From Ophioderma brevispina (taxonomy: Eukaryota; Echinodermata; Ophiuroidea; Amphilepidida; Ophiodermatidae), in NCBI GenBank assembly GCA_023653785.1, contig JAMKCH010071762.1, positions 1 to 64,000 on the forward strand: a stretch of 64,000 bases of DNA. Reading direction: 5' to 3'. The position numbers and the translations under genes were made by a program. This document shows positions 12,035-24,399 of this stretch, piece after piece (position 1 is the stretch's first letter; every line of letters begins with the position of its first letter). The notes beneath the pieces are model-generated. The model saw nothing but the letters and a program-made list of their open reading frames with translations, was not told where the DNA came from and did not search any database.

Positions 12035-14167
12035 CAGTCCATAAAGCCGCCATCATCGTATTTTTCGTTCGTGCACCCAATTATGATTAATTTTCCCATT
12101 TAACACCTTGAAAGGGATGTCCCTCTGACTATAATAGGATGAGGTATGTTTCCGCCCGAAAAAGCTTGCACGTTAGCGTGTCCTGCCCAATTTAAAAATG
12201 GCGGCCATTGTGTTATGTAAAACGCCATTATAATTTCTTACATATAGAACTTTTACCACGACTACACGAAAACCAAGTTTTTAACTGCCTTAAGAGGGCT
12301 TAAACATCTAGGCGTTCAAGATGGCTGCCGCAAGGAGGCATATTTTGGTTAAATGAAACTTAATGACAAATTGCAGACATAAGAACCTGGGTGGGGTGAT
12401 ATTGGGAGCTCCAAAACGAATCATTGCATTTATATTTACGTACAGACTTGTTTTAAGATGGCGGGAGGATTATATTCGCTCCAGGGTACGTAAATCAGAA
12501 AGAAAACAGCCCTACCCAGTCTTTTCGACGTTATAAACAACACTTTTCTATAATGACCCTAAATCATTTCCTAGATGTACAAAAATATTAAAGTGGTATG
12601 AAACTTGTCTTAGGAGAAGCACGTGTACTATAGCTGAGTACTACTGGGGCCATAAGTAGGTTTAAAATGACTATTAAATAGTTATAGGAAGACAACAGCT
12701 CATATCCACCTGATACAATAAAATCATAATAAATGGGTATGTGGACGTTGTATTTAACCATTCGTCTTACCAAGGGGGGGGGGCGGTGGTTACAGGAAGA
12801 AAAACACACCCCTTGGTGAACTTCGCTCCCCGTGCGCAAAATGCTAAAAAACTTTCGTCAAAAGCTTCTGGGTAAATGTTCTTCATCCGTCCGGTCATTT
12901 TAGCGAAAAAAATGTGAAGGTAGCACCTTCAACCGGGTTAGGGTATGCCCGTCAAAGCGAAGGGTGGGGGGGGGGGGTGGTTGATCCCAAGGTATTTTAT
13001 GGTGCATTTTTGAAATATTATGCACAGTATGCTTAAAACTCTATGTTTATGTAAAACTAGCAAATTGCCACCATTGAAAAGCTGAAACCCGCATGAAATC
13101 CGATACTTCCTTGCGAGTTTAGCGCAAAATTGGATTTCGCCTACTTCGGTCGAAACTGCCAATTTTGCCGACTCGCGGACTTGATGACGTACTTGTGACG
13201 CCATTACTAGGTATGTTGGGATCTTATTTTGGGATCATGGAAAGAGGAGGACCCTCGCTACCTAATTCAATGGTATCAAAATCAAGCATCGGGTGCTGCT
13301 TTATAACAATCTCGAGGGGGTGGTGGTAACCACCCCCCCCTGGTAAACCGTTGTGTTAAAAAAAAAGGCTTTGATAAGCCGAGGGAAGGACTATTCAGTG
13401 ACTTCATAGGTGTTTTCTCAAGTTAAAAAATAAAAAATAGCTGACTTATGAAGAAGTTGAAAAAAAATTACGATATGTAGACAGAAAGTGCGTTATATTT
13501 GTTCTGGACTGTACCACAGACTCCTTCTCTCTTTCTAATTGCCTAGATCAGCTTCCTTCCAGGCGTCAACTAGGTTGAGTGGTCTGCAATTATCAGAAGT
13601 ACGAGAGAACATTGCGGAAAATGTTATCAATAGTTTTTTCGTTTTATGGTTCTTATTTGTCCAAAAAGAATCAGGGGTGTTTTTGTCTTGAATTTATGTC
13701 CCAAGGATAGGGGTATACCGCCCCCCGCCATAAGAGCTATGTCATGTCGCAATACACAACTGCCATTGAATTCTTTTTGGTTCATCAAAATATACTCGAA
13801 TTCTTACCCCATCTATTTGGCAATTTTAGGACATTTACCGAAAACATGCCTCCTACGGCGGCCATCTGGGACACTTAAATGTTTAAGCCAATTTCGGAAG
13901 GTAGAACTTTATGTAGTTTTAGGTTTCCCTGGATTAAAATTCTATCTATAATGAAAATCAATAGCAGTTTTTCATAAAACAATGGTGGCCATTTTGAAAT
14001 AAGCAGTACGGCGCTAACTAATGTGACTGCAAATTTTCGGGGCGTAACATAACCTAATCCTAGTCAGGGGACATCCCCTTCCAAGGTGATTATTGGAAAA
14101 GTATTAATCACAGGTGGGTGCAACAAAACTCGAATTTAAGGCCCGTACAGAACTGGCTTATGGACTA
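12035..14167 (-). mobile_element. Long-inverted-repeat DNA element, family I, copy 2 (interrupted)
   Basis: Its left half matches the right half of the 6.3-7.8 kb element in reverse complement and vice versa, so it is a second copy in the opposite orientation. The outermost inverted match is AGTCCATAAAGCC (about 12036) against the reverse complement of GGCTTATGGACT (about 14155-14166). Shared landmarks include TGATTAATTTTCC, CCTAATCCTAGTCAGG, AAGATGGCTGCCGC and the central ATAAAATCATAATAAATGGG. It is interrupted by a nested insertion at about 12758-13387. No transposase frame. Confidence 0.65.
12758..13387. mobile_element. G-rich inverted-repeat element nested in family I copy 2
   Basis: Comparison with the uninterrupted copy near 7.1 kb shows extra DNA between GTATTTAA and the GACTATTCAGTGAC box. 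The extra DNA has inverted ends: left TTACCAA, an 11-G run, CGGTGGTTAC; right GGTGGTAACCACCCCCCCTG followed by GTAA. A second 14-base G run lies at about 12965-12979. The exact target duplication was not identified. Confidence 0.55.
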
Positions 14168-14455
14168 GCTGTGCATACTGTGTCGCTAACAGGGGTATCA
14201 TAAAAGATATACAACCTTTTTTATTTCTTAGTTGGACCAAGATTAACATTGTTTGGTTTAATGGGACTGGTAATTTGTGAATTTGTTTTCTATGTGGAGG
14301 GCCAACCATCTCCAATTGCTTAAGGGATACCATGTTTCTGGAATTGGTGTTTTTTAATATTATATTTCCCCTAAAACAGTGTATGCTATAACACTTTTAA
14401 GCAGTGGGTAACACAATTTTGACAAAAGTGAGCACGCAAGAGCTATCGTAATGTG

Positions 14456-14635
14456 AGTGCAACAAAGCATAACTGCATTTTGGCGAAATTGAAGTATTTA
14501 TATATATGAACAAAGTAGAATAGATTACGCTTAAGTTGTAAATTTCAGGGGACAGTCTAAAGTTATTGCAGATTTATGAAGATAAATAGGGCCAATTTAT
14601 TTTGTAGATACGACTTTGTTGCACTCAAAAATTGA
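14456..14635. mobile_element. Short palindromic MITE (probable)
   Basis: GAGTGCAACAAAGCATAA at about 14455 is inverted as TACGACTTTGTTGCACTC at about 14608. A further GAGTGCAACAAAATAT follows at about 14643, inverted again near 14680 (TATTTTGCAC). Internal sequence is AT-rich and non-coding. Confidence 0.45.
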
Positions 14636-14862
14636 ATTTGTGAGTGCAACAAAATATTAATGTTTAGATACGCATTATTTTGCACGACACGGGAAAATCA
14701 TGTGGTGTTAACGACACTTTGATTAGCTAATTACTTCTTAATTAGTCCACTTAATTGGAAATAAATTCTTATACGATATTTAAAAAAAATACATTTTTAT
14801 CGGGTAAGAATATTTCATTGAAAAGGCACAAAAGAATGAAACACAAAAGCTTCTCCTGTAAA

Positions 14863-15130
14863 CAGGGCCGTCGCTAAACATTTTGCCGGTGGGGGGGGGG
14901 GTGTAAACTTGAAGAAATGTTAATGCCGCAGTAAGAGTCCTTGGAATCTTAGTGGCGTATAAAACAATGAAACTAACGGATGCGGTTCGGGGCCCCACTT
15001 AAGGGCATTAAAAACTTTCAAGTAGATGCCCCTTAGAGAACCATTTATTGTTGATCGTTCGACCAATCTGCACACCGCAAGTGCCGGACCTTATTACAGG
15101 CGCAAACGGAAAAGCCCTGAACGGGTGGGC
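14863..15130 (+). mobile_element. hAT-like terminal fragment, G-rich family II, copy 1
   Basis: It starts CAGGGCCGTCGCTAAACAT followed by TTTGCCGGTGG and a G run. CAGGGCCG is a typical hAT-type end. The next 260 bp match the reverse complement of about 56220-56481: GCGGTTCGGGGC, AGATGCCC, GTTGATC, CTGCACACCRCAAGTGCC and AAACGGGCC-like boxes occur in the same order. The rest of the element is missing. Confidence 0.6.
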
Positions 15131-15285
15131 CCGTTTCATAAAACTATTTAGGAAAAGTTCCTAACTATTGTTCCTAAGTGATTAGGAACAAATACTTAGG
15201 AAAATCTTAACTTGGGCACAATTAAATGTTCTCACCTAGGAACAATAACTAGGAATTTATTAAAAGTCCTATCTTTAAAGTTAGT
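15131..15285. repeat. TTAGGAA/TTCCTAA-rich repeat
   Basis: A 150 bp stretch starts near GGGCCCGTTTCATAAAAC and holds many TTAGGAA and TTCCTAA words in both orientations (TTCCTAACTATTGTTCCTAA, ATTAGGAAC, CCTAGGAAC, ACTAGGAA). The start resembles ends of short palindromic MITEs, but no inverted right end was found. Confidence 0.35.
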
Positions 15286-15908
15286 TGAAAGAGGATGTGA
15301 CCTTTGACATGGTGGCACATCTGAAACAGATCTGAAAATTGCCTGCTTCAGAGGCCGCCATTTTTTCCACACAAAAGCCATATTTCGTAAGTACTGCTTA
15401 CTTAAGTCAATTATTTTATCAAAATCAGTTCAGTATATGATTGAAAATGATAAAGATATATATAGAGAGAGTACGGTCTTTCAGAAAATCAGGAAAATGC
15501 AATTTCATGGGGCTTGAGTTTGGCCTCAGTGAGTGGTTCAAAAATACACAGTGAATCCCCTCTACAAATGGCATGGGAAACGTTATACCTGGGACAGGTT
15601 AAGTTAAATTTGCTCAATAAGATAAGTAGAACAATGATTTTGTTGGAAGTGCGCTTTTCATGGGCAATGAATCCTTGCCGGTTAATGCATCTTGCCCGGT
15701 GTGTCCAGCATTGCATTTTACATGCATGATTAATTTGGATATTTGGCATGAATGATGAATGAATCAATGATGCAGCACTGACGAAATATGTTCGTTAAGA
15801 TGTATGCCGTTGTTAGAGAGATGATAACACTATCAAGTTATACAATTGCATATTTTTTCTCAGACATGTTCTTTTCATTTTAGCGTGAGAGCACTTGCGA
15901 ACTCAGTT
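15286..15908. other. Unassigned DNA
   Basis: No gene recognised. The overlapping short frames on both strands at 15489-15767 have no domain signature. Confidence 0.35.
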
Positions 15909-15977
15909 AGCTAGGCCTGGACTAGCCTAAACATAGCCTAGCCCTAAAAAAGCCTAGCCTAGCATGCTAGCCAAGCA
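15909..15977 (+). repeat. AGCCTAGCC-rich patch
   Basis: Repeated (T)AGCCTA and CTAGCC words over about 65 bp. The same word dominates the minisatellite at 16705-17010. Confidence 0.6.
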
Positions 15978-16704
15978 CCTATGATTTACTATAGTCGCCG
16001 TCGTTATACTATGTTTGAACTAAGCTTACGCAGTACCGGCGTGTGGAACCTGTACACGGGCGTATCACGTTCAATTTAATCGTTGTTTACACGCGGTCTA
16101 CAGCAGTGCGAACCTTTAACGCACCATGCAGACGATTGTTCGAATCGTTAAACATTATAGTAAATATTACCCATAGGCATGTAGGCGAGTCTGACTCTGA
16201 ACTGGGATCAAAAAATTACTGGGACAGGAGATACACACACACATTTGACTTACGTGTAAGCGCAAAAAATTACGCGGAGGTCAGCGCATACTCGACCAAT
16301 ACGCACGCGAAATGAGGTGCAAGTTTCCTCTGGCTCCATAGTCCACAGCGCACTTATGTTCGATTCCTCCAAAACTTATTAATCAGACTAGGTTATTTGG
16401 GCCAGCTTTGTGATGCAGTTATAAAGTGTTTACTTACAGTGTGATAATAATTGAAGCAAAATGATTCTGATGATTTCCTAGTGACAGCATAATAATAATT
16501 GTACGCGCCATGATACTATGGTGAATGGCATCCTAAATGCTAGGTGGTATTATTATTAGAATAATTTGTTGCGACACACGAGCATGGACTGTGTGAGCAA
16601 AGGAACATCCCACACCTTGTTTTTGTGCATATTGACTCGAAGAATGCGCCGAACATCTGCGTAGCTTGTTGCGATCTGTCCAAGAAATTTTAAGTTACGG
16701 TCTA

Positions 16705-17010
16705 GCTAGCAATGAGGTAGGCCTATAAAATGATAGGCCAGCATAGGGAAAGAGAGGCCTAGCCTAGAATAGAAAATGAGTAGGTCTAGCCTGGAATTGA
16801 GTATGCCGCGCCTGAAATTGCGTAGCTAGCCTGAAAATTGAGTAGAACTAGCGTATTAGGAATTGAGTAGGCCTAGCCGGAATTGAGTAGGCCTAGCCTG
16901 AATTGAAAGCTAACATGGATTGAGTAGGCCTAGCCGGGAATTGATGGCCTAGCCTAGAATTAATTAGGCTAGCTTAGACTTAGTATAGCCTATGGAAATT
17001 AGGCCTACCA
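16705..17010 (+). repeat. Degenerate minisatellite, unit about 20 bp
   Basis: About a dozen imperfect units of GGAATTGAGTAGGCCTAGCC with indels and substitutions; clearest between about 16850 and 16960. No coding potential. Confidence 0.8.
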
Positions 17011-18812
17011 GAGCTACTGTTCTAGTCATGAAATATTAAAGACTTTAATCTTTCCGTATGTGTTTCTGTAAAATGCGTACATTGAAATAAAAAGCGTGTT
17101 GTTTTTAATATTTCAACAATGATTTTACAACGACCCCCCTGAACCGAAGAATAGCCTAATTTCCTAGAGCCCTCTATTTTATTCACCATTAAATTAAAAA
17201 CCGCTACAAACATTTGATGTGTAATATGATGTTCGTATGGCAAACAACAGAGTCGTTGCATGCTGGGAAGGAATAAGAGTAAGAACAGAAATCAATATGG
17301 CGGCTTCGCCCTGCTGATTACACCATCAGTTAACAAAGTTGATAAACAAAAAACTGACAGATTAAACCTAACTGGCTGTATGTTGACAAGATGGGTGGAA
17401 TCTTGAAACACAATTGAATTATAATGAAATACTAGTCGTAACATTGCAGGAAAGTCGGACAAAAGTAAGAATTGGACTTTTTGCGGGACAGCTATATCTC
17501 TTCACAAAGTGATATAAGTATAAGATTGTACACAAGGGTAGTATCAAGATAAGCTATCACCAGCCAAATTTGGAAGTTTATTATAACATACTTTTTGACT
17601 TTATGGCCCCAAAGTATGGTCTGAGTGGTTTTGAGCCATTGTTGACCCCCTGTAATTTTAAATTGGGGCAAGGTTGCATTTTTTGATGTCACATATTGCA
17701 ATCTGCAGCAAAAGGTATTCCTGAATGCCAAGAGTTTGAAGGATACCGAGGGGTTGTAGTGTAGTTCTTGTTTATGCCCTCTGAATATTGAAATTTTACA
17801 CCGGGACATAATGTTTTTGAGGTGCCCCCCCCCTCAAAATTTTTTAAAATGCTGTAGCGTGAAAAAGAAAAAAGAGGTACAGAGCTAAAATTTGTCAGGA
17901 TTTTAGTTTCTCATGACTATCTTCAATACAATGGTTGAACTTCCAGCCATGTTACTGAAAAAACAACGGGCACGATGGGACAGAATACCATTATGGTCTG
18001 TACTGAACCTGATCAAACATTATGCACCCGTGGCATTATGTCCTGACTTAAGGATCCTGCTGAGTATTGACGTAAACGTGACACTAAACGTACAGTGCAG
18101 TCCACATGCACAGATTGATGAGCACTGATTCTGTAAAGATATGTTCAATCATCAGGGTTACTAAAAGGCTGCTAATAAAGGTGTCCGACTCGTATTTTGT
18201 CATCTTGAGTCAGTGATGTCAATGCGACACAGACAGAGAATAAGCAGTATTTAGCCACAATTGAAATTGTTGAGAATTGATTGTTGAAACCATTGACACG
18301 CACACACCACACTCTTTAATTGGTTAGTGTACTGCCCCTCAGTAATAATGTGTAAAGTGCAATATTTTAGGGTGTGACAACCACCAATATAGGCACAAAG
18401 CGTATGCTGTAAAGACGTAAACAACATATTTTTAATTAAAGTTAGAATAAGGGTTCATTTTTTTTTTTTTTATTTTTATTTCTTGGGTACTAGAATTGAA
18501 AGGCGTGTGTGATGTGAAGCATGATTTAAGAAATAAAGGGTAAGAGTCATGTTTATGCAAGAATGTGTCCGAGGACAAGTAAAATCTGAATAATGAGCGA
18601 GGACGAAGCCGAAAACCATATTCAATCTTTTTACTGCAGACACCATTTCGGCATAAACCATGGACAGCGCACCCTTTATTTCTATTGTATTACCCAAATT
18701 AATAAAATAATAACACAAAAATTTGATTTAAAATTTAACGTTGTCTTTACAGCGCGCGTCCTGTATTCAGCGTAAAGGAGTCACATGTGAAGCTAGAGTG
18801 GTGGGGACACAG
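17011..18812. other. Unassigned DNA
   Basis: No gene or repeat family recognised. Contains a C-rich run at about 17823-17834 and a T-rich run at about 18458-18478. Confidence 0.35.
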
Positions 18813-19315
18813 GGATTCACACCAGTAAATAAACGTGAGGAAGAAACCGGTAAGTCCAGCCCCCACTGCAAATGACGGTTGTTTTTTTGTTTTGGTGACC
18901 ATCGCATAAGTTAACCCTTAAAACTGAGAGGAGAATGGGCGAGATCTGGGTGCAAATCATGGTGTATCAATTATTAAGTATAAAATCGTAGGAATATAAT
19001 AAAAAGGTGCATGATATGTTATTTTGATCCGGACAAACCTATTTTAACCGTGCTGTTACAGGGAACACTGACTGAAAAAGTGCTGTGACTCCAGGACCCC
19101 ACGGTGCATGCTAGTATTGGCAGTCCCAGTCGCTCGAAAATTTGGGGATAACTAACCTAATTTCATGATTGATTGGGTAGGAGATATTATGATGATCTTC
19201 AAGCAGAATGTAGCTTCAAGGTCTGAGATTTTCCATGAGGAGAAAATGACGTTTTCATCTCGCCCATTTTGTACAGAACGAATGGGAGCAGCATTTTAGT
19301 GGCTTGTTGAAACCT
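18813..19315 (+). repeat. Duplicated block A, copy 1
   Basis: From GGATTCACACCAGT through AAACCGGTA, CAAATCATGGT, AAAATCGTAGGAATAT, CTGACTGAAAAAGTGCTGTG, CAGTCGCTCGAAAATTT and TTTTCATCTCGCCCATTTTG. The same order and orientation recur at 20967-21463. The copies differ mostly by one-base indels. No frame is conserved between copies. Confidence 0.8.
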
Positions 19316-20138
19316 ATACGAGCGTGTATAGCGACAGCAGAAAATAGTTCGGGACCTCACCTGACTTCGGCTAAGTAAATTTGATATTGTCAAACTTGTT
19401 TTCCAAAACATGGTGATACTAAAGCAGTCCCCCGGCCTAGTGTTGTCCATGCAGGAGCGGGGGGGGGGGGGTTCAGCGCAGGAGAACTGCTCGGAGAGGC
19501 AAGATAAGGTAAGTGAATGGAGCTGTAAAACACCTGTAGGCGGCTTCGGTTTGTTAAGCGACTGTAAAATGACCCGAGTCTAAGGTGCAAAAAATCAGCC
19601 AGTCTGGCTTGCGCATGTTTAGCGATTAAATAGCCACAATAAAATGGATAAAAGGTAAGCCATGCCAACTTTTGTGATTACATGCGGGTTTGGGTTTACC
19701 CATGTGGGCAGTCTTCTTTTACCAGAAATGAAGCTATTTTGATACAAGTTAAATTGAAAGTGTTTGTCAGCTATAATAGGACTTTGTATGACATTCTTAC
19801 AAGCAGCACCCCTCCCCGAGTAAACCCCTCTCCGAGTAAGCCCCTCCCCCGAATAATAGCCCCTCCTTTTCCACTTCTAAAAGGCCAGGTGTGATTATAA
19901 GCAGAAAGAGTAATTATTTTATTTCTGATATTGATTTTAAAGCAATGGAAAACAAATGTTTTTTTGGGTGAGCAGCTATCTAAGAAATCTTCAGTAGATA
20001 GCAGAATATGGATATTTTAGGACCATACTATTTGTTGCTCACTAATTAAAAAAAAGAAATTATTCTCATGAATATCACAAACATGTGAAGGAGGTTCAAG
20101 TAGACAAGAAATGCATTTAATTTCAAAATCGGAGGATC
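19316..20138 (+). repeat. Duplicated block B, copy 1
   Basis: Starts CGAGCGTGTATAGC and includes CTAGTGTTGTC, a 12-G run, GAGAACTGCTCG, AATAGCCACAAT, a pyrimidine-rich CCCCTCCCCGAGTAA triplet array at 19808-19868, and TCTTCAGTAGATAGCAGAAT. It is followed directly by block B copy 2. Confidence 0.8.
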
Positions 20139-20966
20139 TCTATACGAACTGTGTATAGCAGACAGCGAAAACAGTTCGTGACCTCCACCTGACATCGGTA
20201 AGTCAATTTGATCTTGCAAACTTGTTTTCAAAAACATGGTAAACTCTAAAGCAGTCCCCCTGCCTAGTGTTGTCTATGCAGAGGCGGGGGGGGGGGGGTC
20301 AGACGCAGGGAGAACTGCTCGAGGGGCAAGACAAGGTTAAGTGTGAATGGAGTGTAAAATACATGTAGGCTGAGCTTCGGGTTTGTTAAGCGAATGTTTA
20401 AAATGACCGAGTCTAAGGTGCAAAAATTCAAGCAGTTGGCTTGCGCAATGTTTAGCCGATAAATAGCCACAATTAAATGGAATAAAAGGTAAAGCAATGA
20501 CAATCTTTGTGATGTACATGCGGGGTTTTACCAATGATGGCAGCTCTCTTTTATCCAGAAAGTAAGCTATTTTGATTACAAGTTAAATTGAAGTGTTTGT
20601 CAGCTATAAGAGGACTTTGGTCTGACATTATTACAAGCAACCCCCCTCCCCGAGTAATCCCCCTCCCCGAGTAAACCCCCCTCCATGAATAAGAACCCTC
20701 CTTTCCCTCTAAAGGGCCAGGTGTGATATACAGCAAGCAAAAGTAAGTTATTTATTTTTTCTGATATATGGCTTAAAGCAAGGAACAACAAAGTTTTTTT
20801 GGGTTGAGCGCTATTAAGAAATCTTCAGTAGATAGCAGAATAGATATTTAGGACCTACTATTTTGTTCTCACTTAATTAAAAAACGAAATTATTATCATA
20901 ATGATCCCAACATGTGAAGGATGGTTTCAAGAGACAAGAAATGCATTAATTTACAAAATGAGATCT
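20139..20966 (+). repeat. Duplicated block B, copy 2
   Basis: Head-to-tail repeat of 19316-20138. Both copies end in ATCTCTATA, and the junction word CTATA also precedes copy 1. The copies differ mainly by single-base indels and G-run length (12 versus 13). Confidence 0.8.
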
Positions 20967-21463
20967 CTATAGGATTCACACCAGTGTGAATAACGTGAGA
21001 AGAAACCGGTAGTCCACCGCAACCCCACTGAAATAGGTGGGTGGTTTTTTTTTGGTGGACCTCGCCTAAGTATACCCTTTTAAAACTGAGAGAAATGGGA
21101 GAGATTGGTTGCAAATCATGGTTGAATCAATTAGTAAGTATAAAATCGTAGGAATATCAAAAAAAAGGTTGTTCATTGAATGGTATTTTGATCCGACAAA
21201 CCATTTTAACCGTATTCTTACAGGGAACCCCTGACTGAAAAAGTGCTGTGACTCCAGGACACGTTGCATGCTAGTCTTTGCAGTCCAGTCGCTCGAAAAT
21301 TTTGGGGAAAATACCCTAATTTCATGATGGATGGGTAGGAGATATGATGATCTTCAAGCCAGATGTTAGCTTCAAGGTTGAGATTTTTCCATTGAGGAGC
21401 AATGACGTTTTCATCTCGCCCATTTTGTACAGGACGGAATGGGAGCAGCATTAGTGGTGTGAA
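20967..21463 (+). repeat. Duplicated block A, copy 2
   Basis: Direct repeat of 18813-19315, ending near GGAGCAGCATTAGTGG. With the B copies it gives the order A-B-B-A, all in the same orientation. Confidence 0.8.
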
Positions 21464-22565
21464 ACCACAGGCCGAAATGAAGAGCGCTTTGCATAGGCAT
21501 TTAGGCCGTAATTGCCACCCATGAATTGCCCCAGAATAATGGGCACGTTATGTGTGCCGTCCTATAGTTGGTGGTGACATAGCCAAAAGAATGAGCGCTT
21601 TGAAGCATTAGGGCCCCCCGTATGCCACCCATTATGCAGAATGGGCAGTAAACTAACACTCAAGAGCTAGCTCTGGTTCAGAGCCCTCGTTTTTTTTTAA
21701 TTAATGAACTTCCTATCCGAATGTGAATAGTGTTTTAAGCAAATTAAATCAAGATCAATAAGCCTTAATTTACATTTAGGCCTAGGCCTCAAGATATCTT
21801 AAGCCAGACCTGCATTTTTTTATAAGTCACTTTATATACATATGTCGTGTAGAGTACCTGCCACACCAGGACAGGGAGGAAGTTACTCCCCTTGGCTCAA
21901 TATGTTGGGAAGAAAGAAAAAATAACATTTGCAAATAATCTGATTTTTTGAGGGATTGCAAAGTTTTAAATTTGTCAACAATTTGTAAATGTGAAAAACA
22001 GAACCAGTGTGCTAATATTAGCAGCATGTTTTAAAGCAGAGGTCCTCATCTAGTATTATTGGGGGATTTTATTTCCCTCTGTTTAATGGCAATTGCCTAG
22101 GCCTACACAAACTTCTAAAAACTGGCCATGATACCAGTCCGGCTTTTTAACCTTACTTGCCTTGGTAGCTTTCAATATCTTTGTTTAAATCATTTTGTTA
22201 TTACAAAAGCCTTTGGTTTAAATTATTTGATCAGGACTGTTTCCTGTGATTTATATTTTGAAAGCAATTGAAATGCCGCTTACTTTCTTTCATGGTCAAA
22301 TCTCTTTATGATGAGAACTTTCACTGGGGTAATATATACCTTCAATCAATAAAAATACAAAATGTGAAGGGATTTTAAAACAGTTTCAGAAAATCTTAGA
22401 TTTTGTCCTGTTTAAAAACTACCAATTAGACATTTTCTTTTAAAAGAATATTGGTGTAAACTATTTGTTTTCACAGGGTTGATATCTAAAAGCAAAACAA
22501 GAACCTAATTTACACACAATTCATGAGGAGAAAATGTTGGCATGGTGCAGCAGTGACCATGCAAG
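21464..22565. other. Unassigned DNA
   Basis: No gene recognised. Between about 21477 and 21655 a loosely repeated pattern occurs twice: GAGCGCTTTG, then TGCCACCCAT, then AATGGGCA. Confidence 0.35.
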
Positions 22566-23683
22566 CTTAACCTAATCGGGTGCGAGCAGAGCGCCGGGGG
22601 TCAAGGGGACAGAGCCCCCCGGAGCTCTTGGATTTGAGCTTTTCATAACCTTCAAATAGAATTTTAGGGTAAATAGTAATCCCTTCAAAGAAACGCTCAG
22701 AAAAAGCTAAGACTACATGGTTTCTAACTTTTCTCACTGAAAGAGCAGTATATAGGCTATAAGCGTTGTCTGCAGAGGGGGCTATACACATAGCGAGGCG
22801 CAATGTCTTTAAAGGGTCGGGTGTTAGGGTGTAAGAGCAGGAGCCCATGTCGGGGTCAGGGGCGAAGGCCCCACGGAAGCTACTGGATTTGAGCCTATTA
22901 AGAACCTTCAAGATTGCCCCGTTTTGAGGGGTAGATAGTAATCAAAAGGAATGGTTTCTAACTTATTTGCTCACTGAGCAAGAGACAGTATTACATTTAA
23001 AAGCTTTTTGTATTACAAGGGGAACTACACATTGCGAGCGCCAATTGTCTTTAATGGGTGGGGGGTTTAGGAGCAGAGCCCTGTCCAGGGGCGGAAGCTC
23101 CCGGACTATTGGATTTTAAGAGATTAAGACTGATTAAGAAGGGATTTTTGGGGTAAAGTATATGAATCTAATTCACTTGAAAGAAAGATAGGGCAATTAA
23201 CCAGATGGCCAGTAGACCTATAAGGTTATGGTGCCGGGGCCGTAGGGAACCGATCCATACCAAATTTGTCTTCCAGTAACCACTTCACATCCGACTGAAA
23301 TTTCAACGGTAGACCCAATAGGGGGGATGGACTGGCCATGCTGGCGTACCCTCCTGTTTGCCCATGCCACTGCCCTGCTCGTGTTCTTAAATTTATTTAC
23401 CATTTTGCTCATAAGTACCTGGCTAAACTTGAAACAAAAATTGTTGGATGGAGGGGTTTTATCCATTTAAATATTGGTGATATGTTGGATTATGCTAAGT
23501 CTGGAGTCAATTTATGCTTCTGACACCGTCTCTTTTGTTTCTTGCTTCCCTTTTCTTTTTTTCTATCATTTTCTCTTCTCTTCTTTCTCTTTCTCTCTCT
23601 CTATATCTCTTCTTCTCTTTTTCCTCTCTTTTTTGAGGATCGCTGGGGGGGGGGTGGAACCCCATGGCCGACGTGCCTGGCCT
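22566..23683 (-). mobile_element. G-rich hAT-like family II, copy 2
   Basis: Homologous in reverse complement to 55088-56200. From left: about three tandem units of roughly 245 bp, each with an AGCAGAGC/AGCAGGAGC word and GGGGTC/GGGGCGGAGC sequence (near 22586, 22830 and 23073); a unique block sharing GTTTGCCCATGCCACTGCC with the other copy; a CT-rich tract at 23528-23638; then TTGAGGATCGCTG, a G run and CCATGGCCGACGTGCCTG, the counterpart of the CAGGCCCGTCGCCATGG end at 55088. The far (left) terminus is missing. Short frames inside are not conserved between copies. Confidence 0.7.
23528..23638. repeat. Pyrimidine-rich (CT/CTTT)n tract
   Basis: Over 100 bp of almost pure C and T on this strand. 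It lies inside family II copy 2 and matches the purine-rich tract at 55142-55258, so it belongs to the element rather than being an independent microsatellite. Confidence 0.85.
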
Positions 23684-23689
23684 GTAAAA

Positions 23690-24399
23690 TCCTGAACCTG
23701 TAGAGAGAGATAGATTGGTCTGCACTCCAATGACGTATTACCATTGTTAAAATCAGAATCTGACCCATTGCACGTCTAAACCGACTCATTGTATGTTATG
23801 ACGCCAACGATATGCCTTGATTCGCCATATAATTGGGTAAAACTACGATATTTATAATAATCGTATATGTAATGAAATGAAATAGTGCAATGTGCCATAG
23901 GATGTACCTAGTAGAATAGGTAATCCAAATCAGTTGGCATAAGAAATTAAACTTTCAAAACAAACTGAGTTTTTTTTCAGAGAAGCAAGAGCTTTCAATT
24001 TTATAAACTTTATATTTTCAATATGAATCATATTACTTGACCTAAATTATCCACACGTACCGTCCCCCCCCCCTGTCCTCACTTGTCCTGTTTGGTCTGT
24101 CAGCACCAAATTGTCCTAGTCAGACGAGAAGTTCAGTTTTGAGTATATACAAAATTTTTTGACAGAAAGTGATAGATTAGGGTGGGTAGAATAAGGAATA
24201 TGCCGGTGCAAAATGGGCATCCTTGGGCCGTTTTTGAGAAATCCAAGATGGCGAGTCGCCATAATGATCTTATATTTCACCCTTATATTATCAAACTAGG
24301 ACCTCCCCTTGTTACTATTACTCTCCGCCCCCTAGCAAACTTCAAATACACCTGTCCGCCCTTTATCCAATCTTATATGAGGATTATGTCTTTGCTCTC
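23690..24399. other. Unassigned DNA
   Basis: No gene or repeat family recognised apart from a C9 run at about 24065-24073. Confidence 0.35.

Noticed and set aside
16360..16376. B-box-like GTTCGATTCC
   Set aside because: No A box at the right distance and no tRNA-like surroundings; probably chance.
22567..22911. 114-codon minus-strand frame
   Set aside because: It lies in the tandem units of a mobile element and is not preserved in the other units or in the 55 kb copy.
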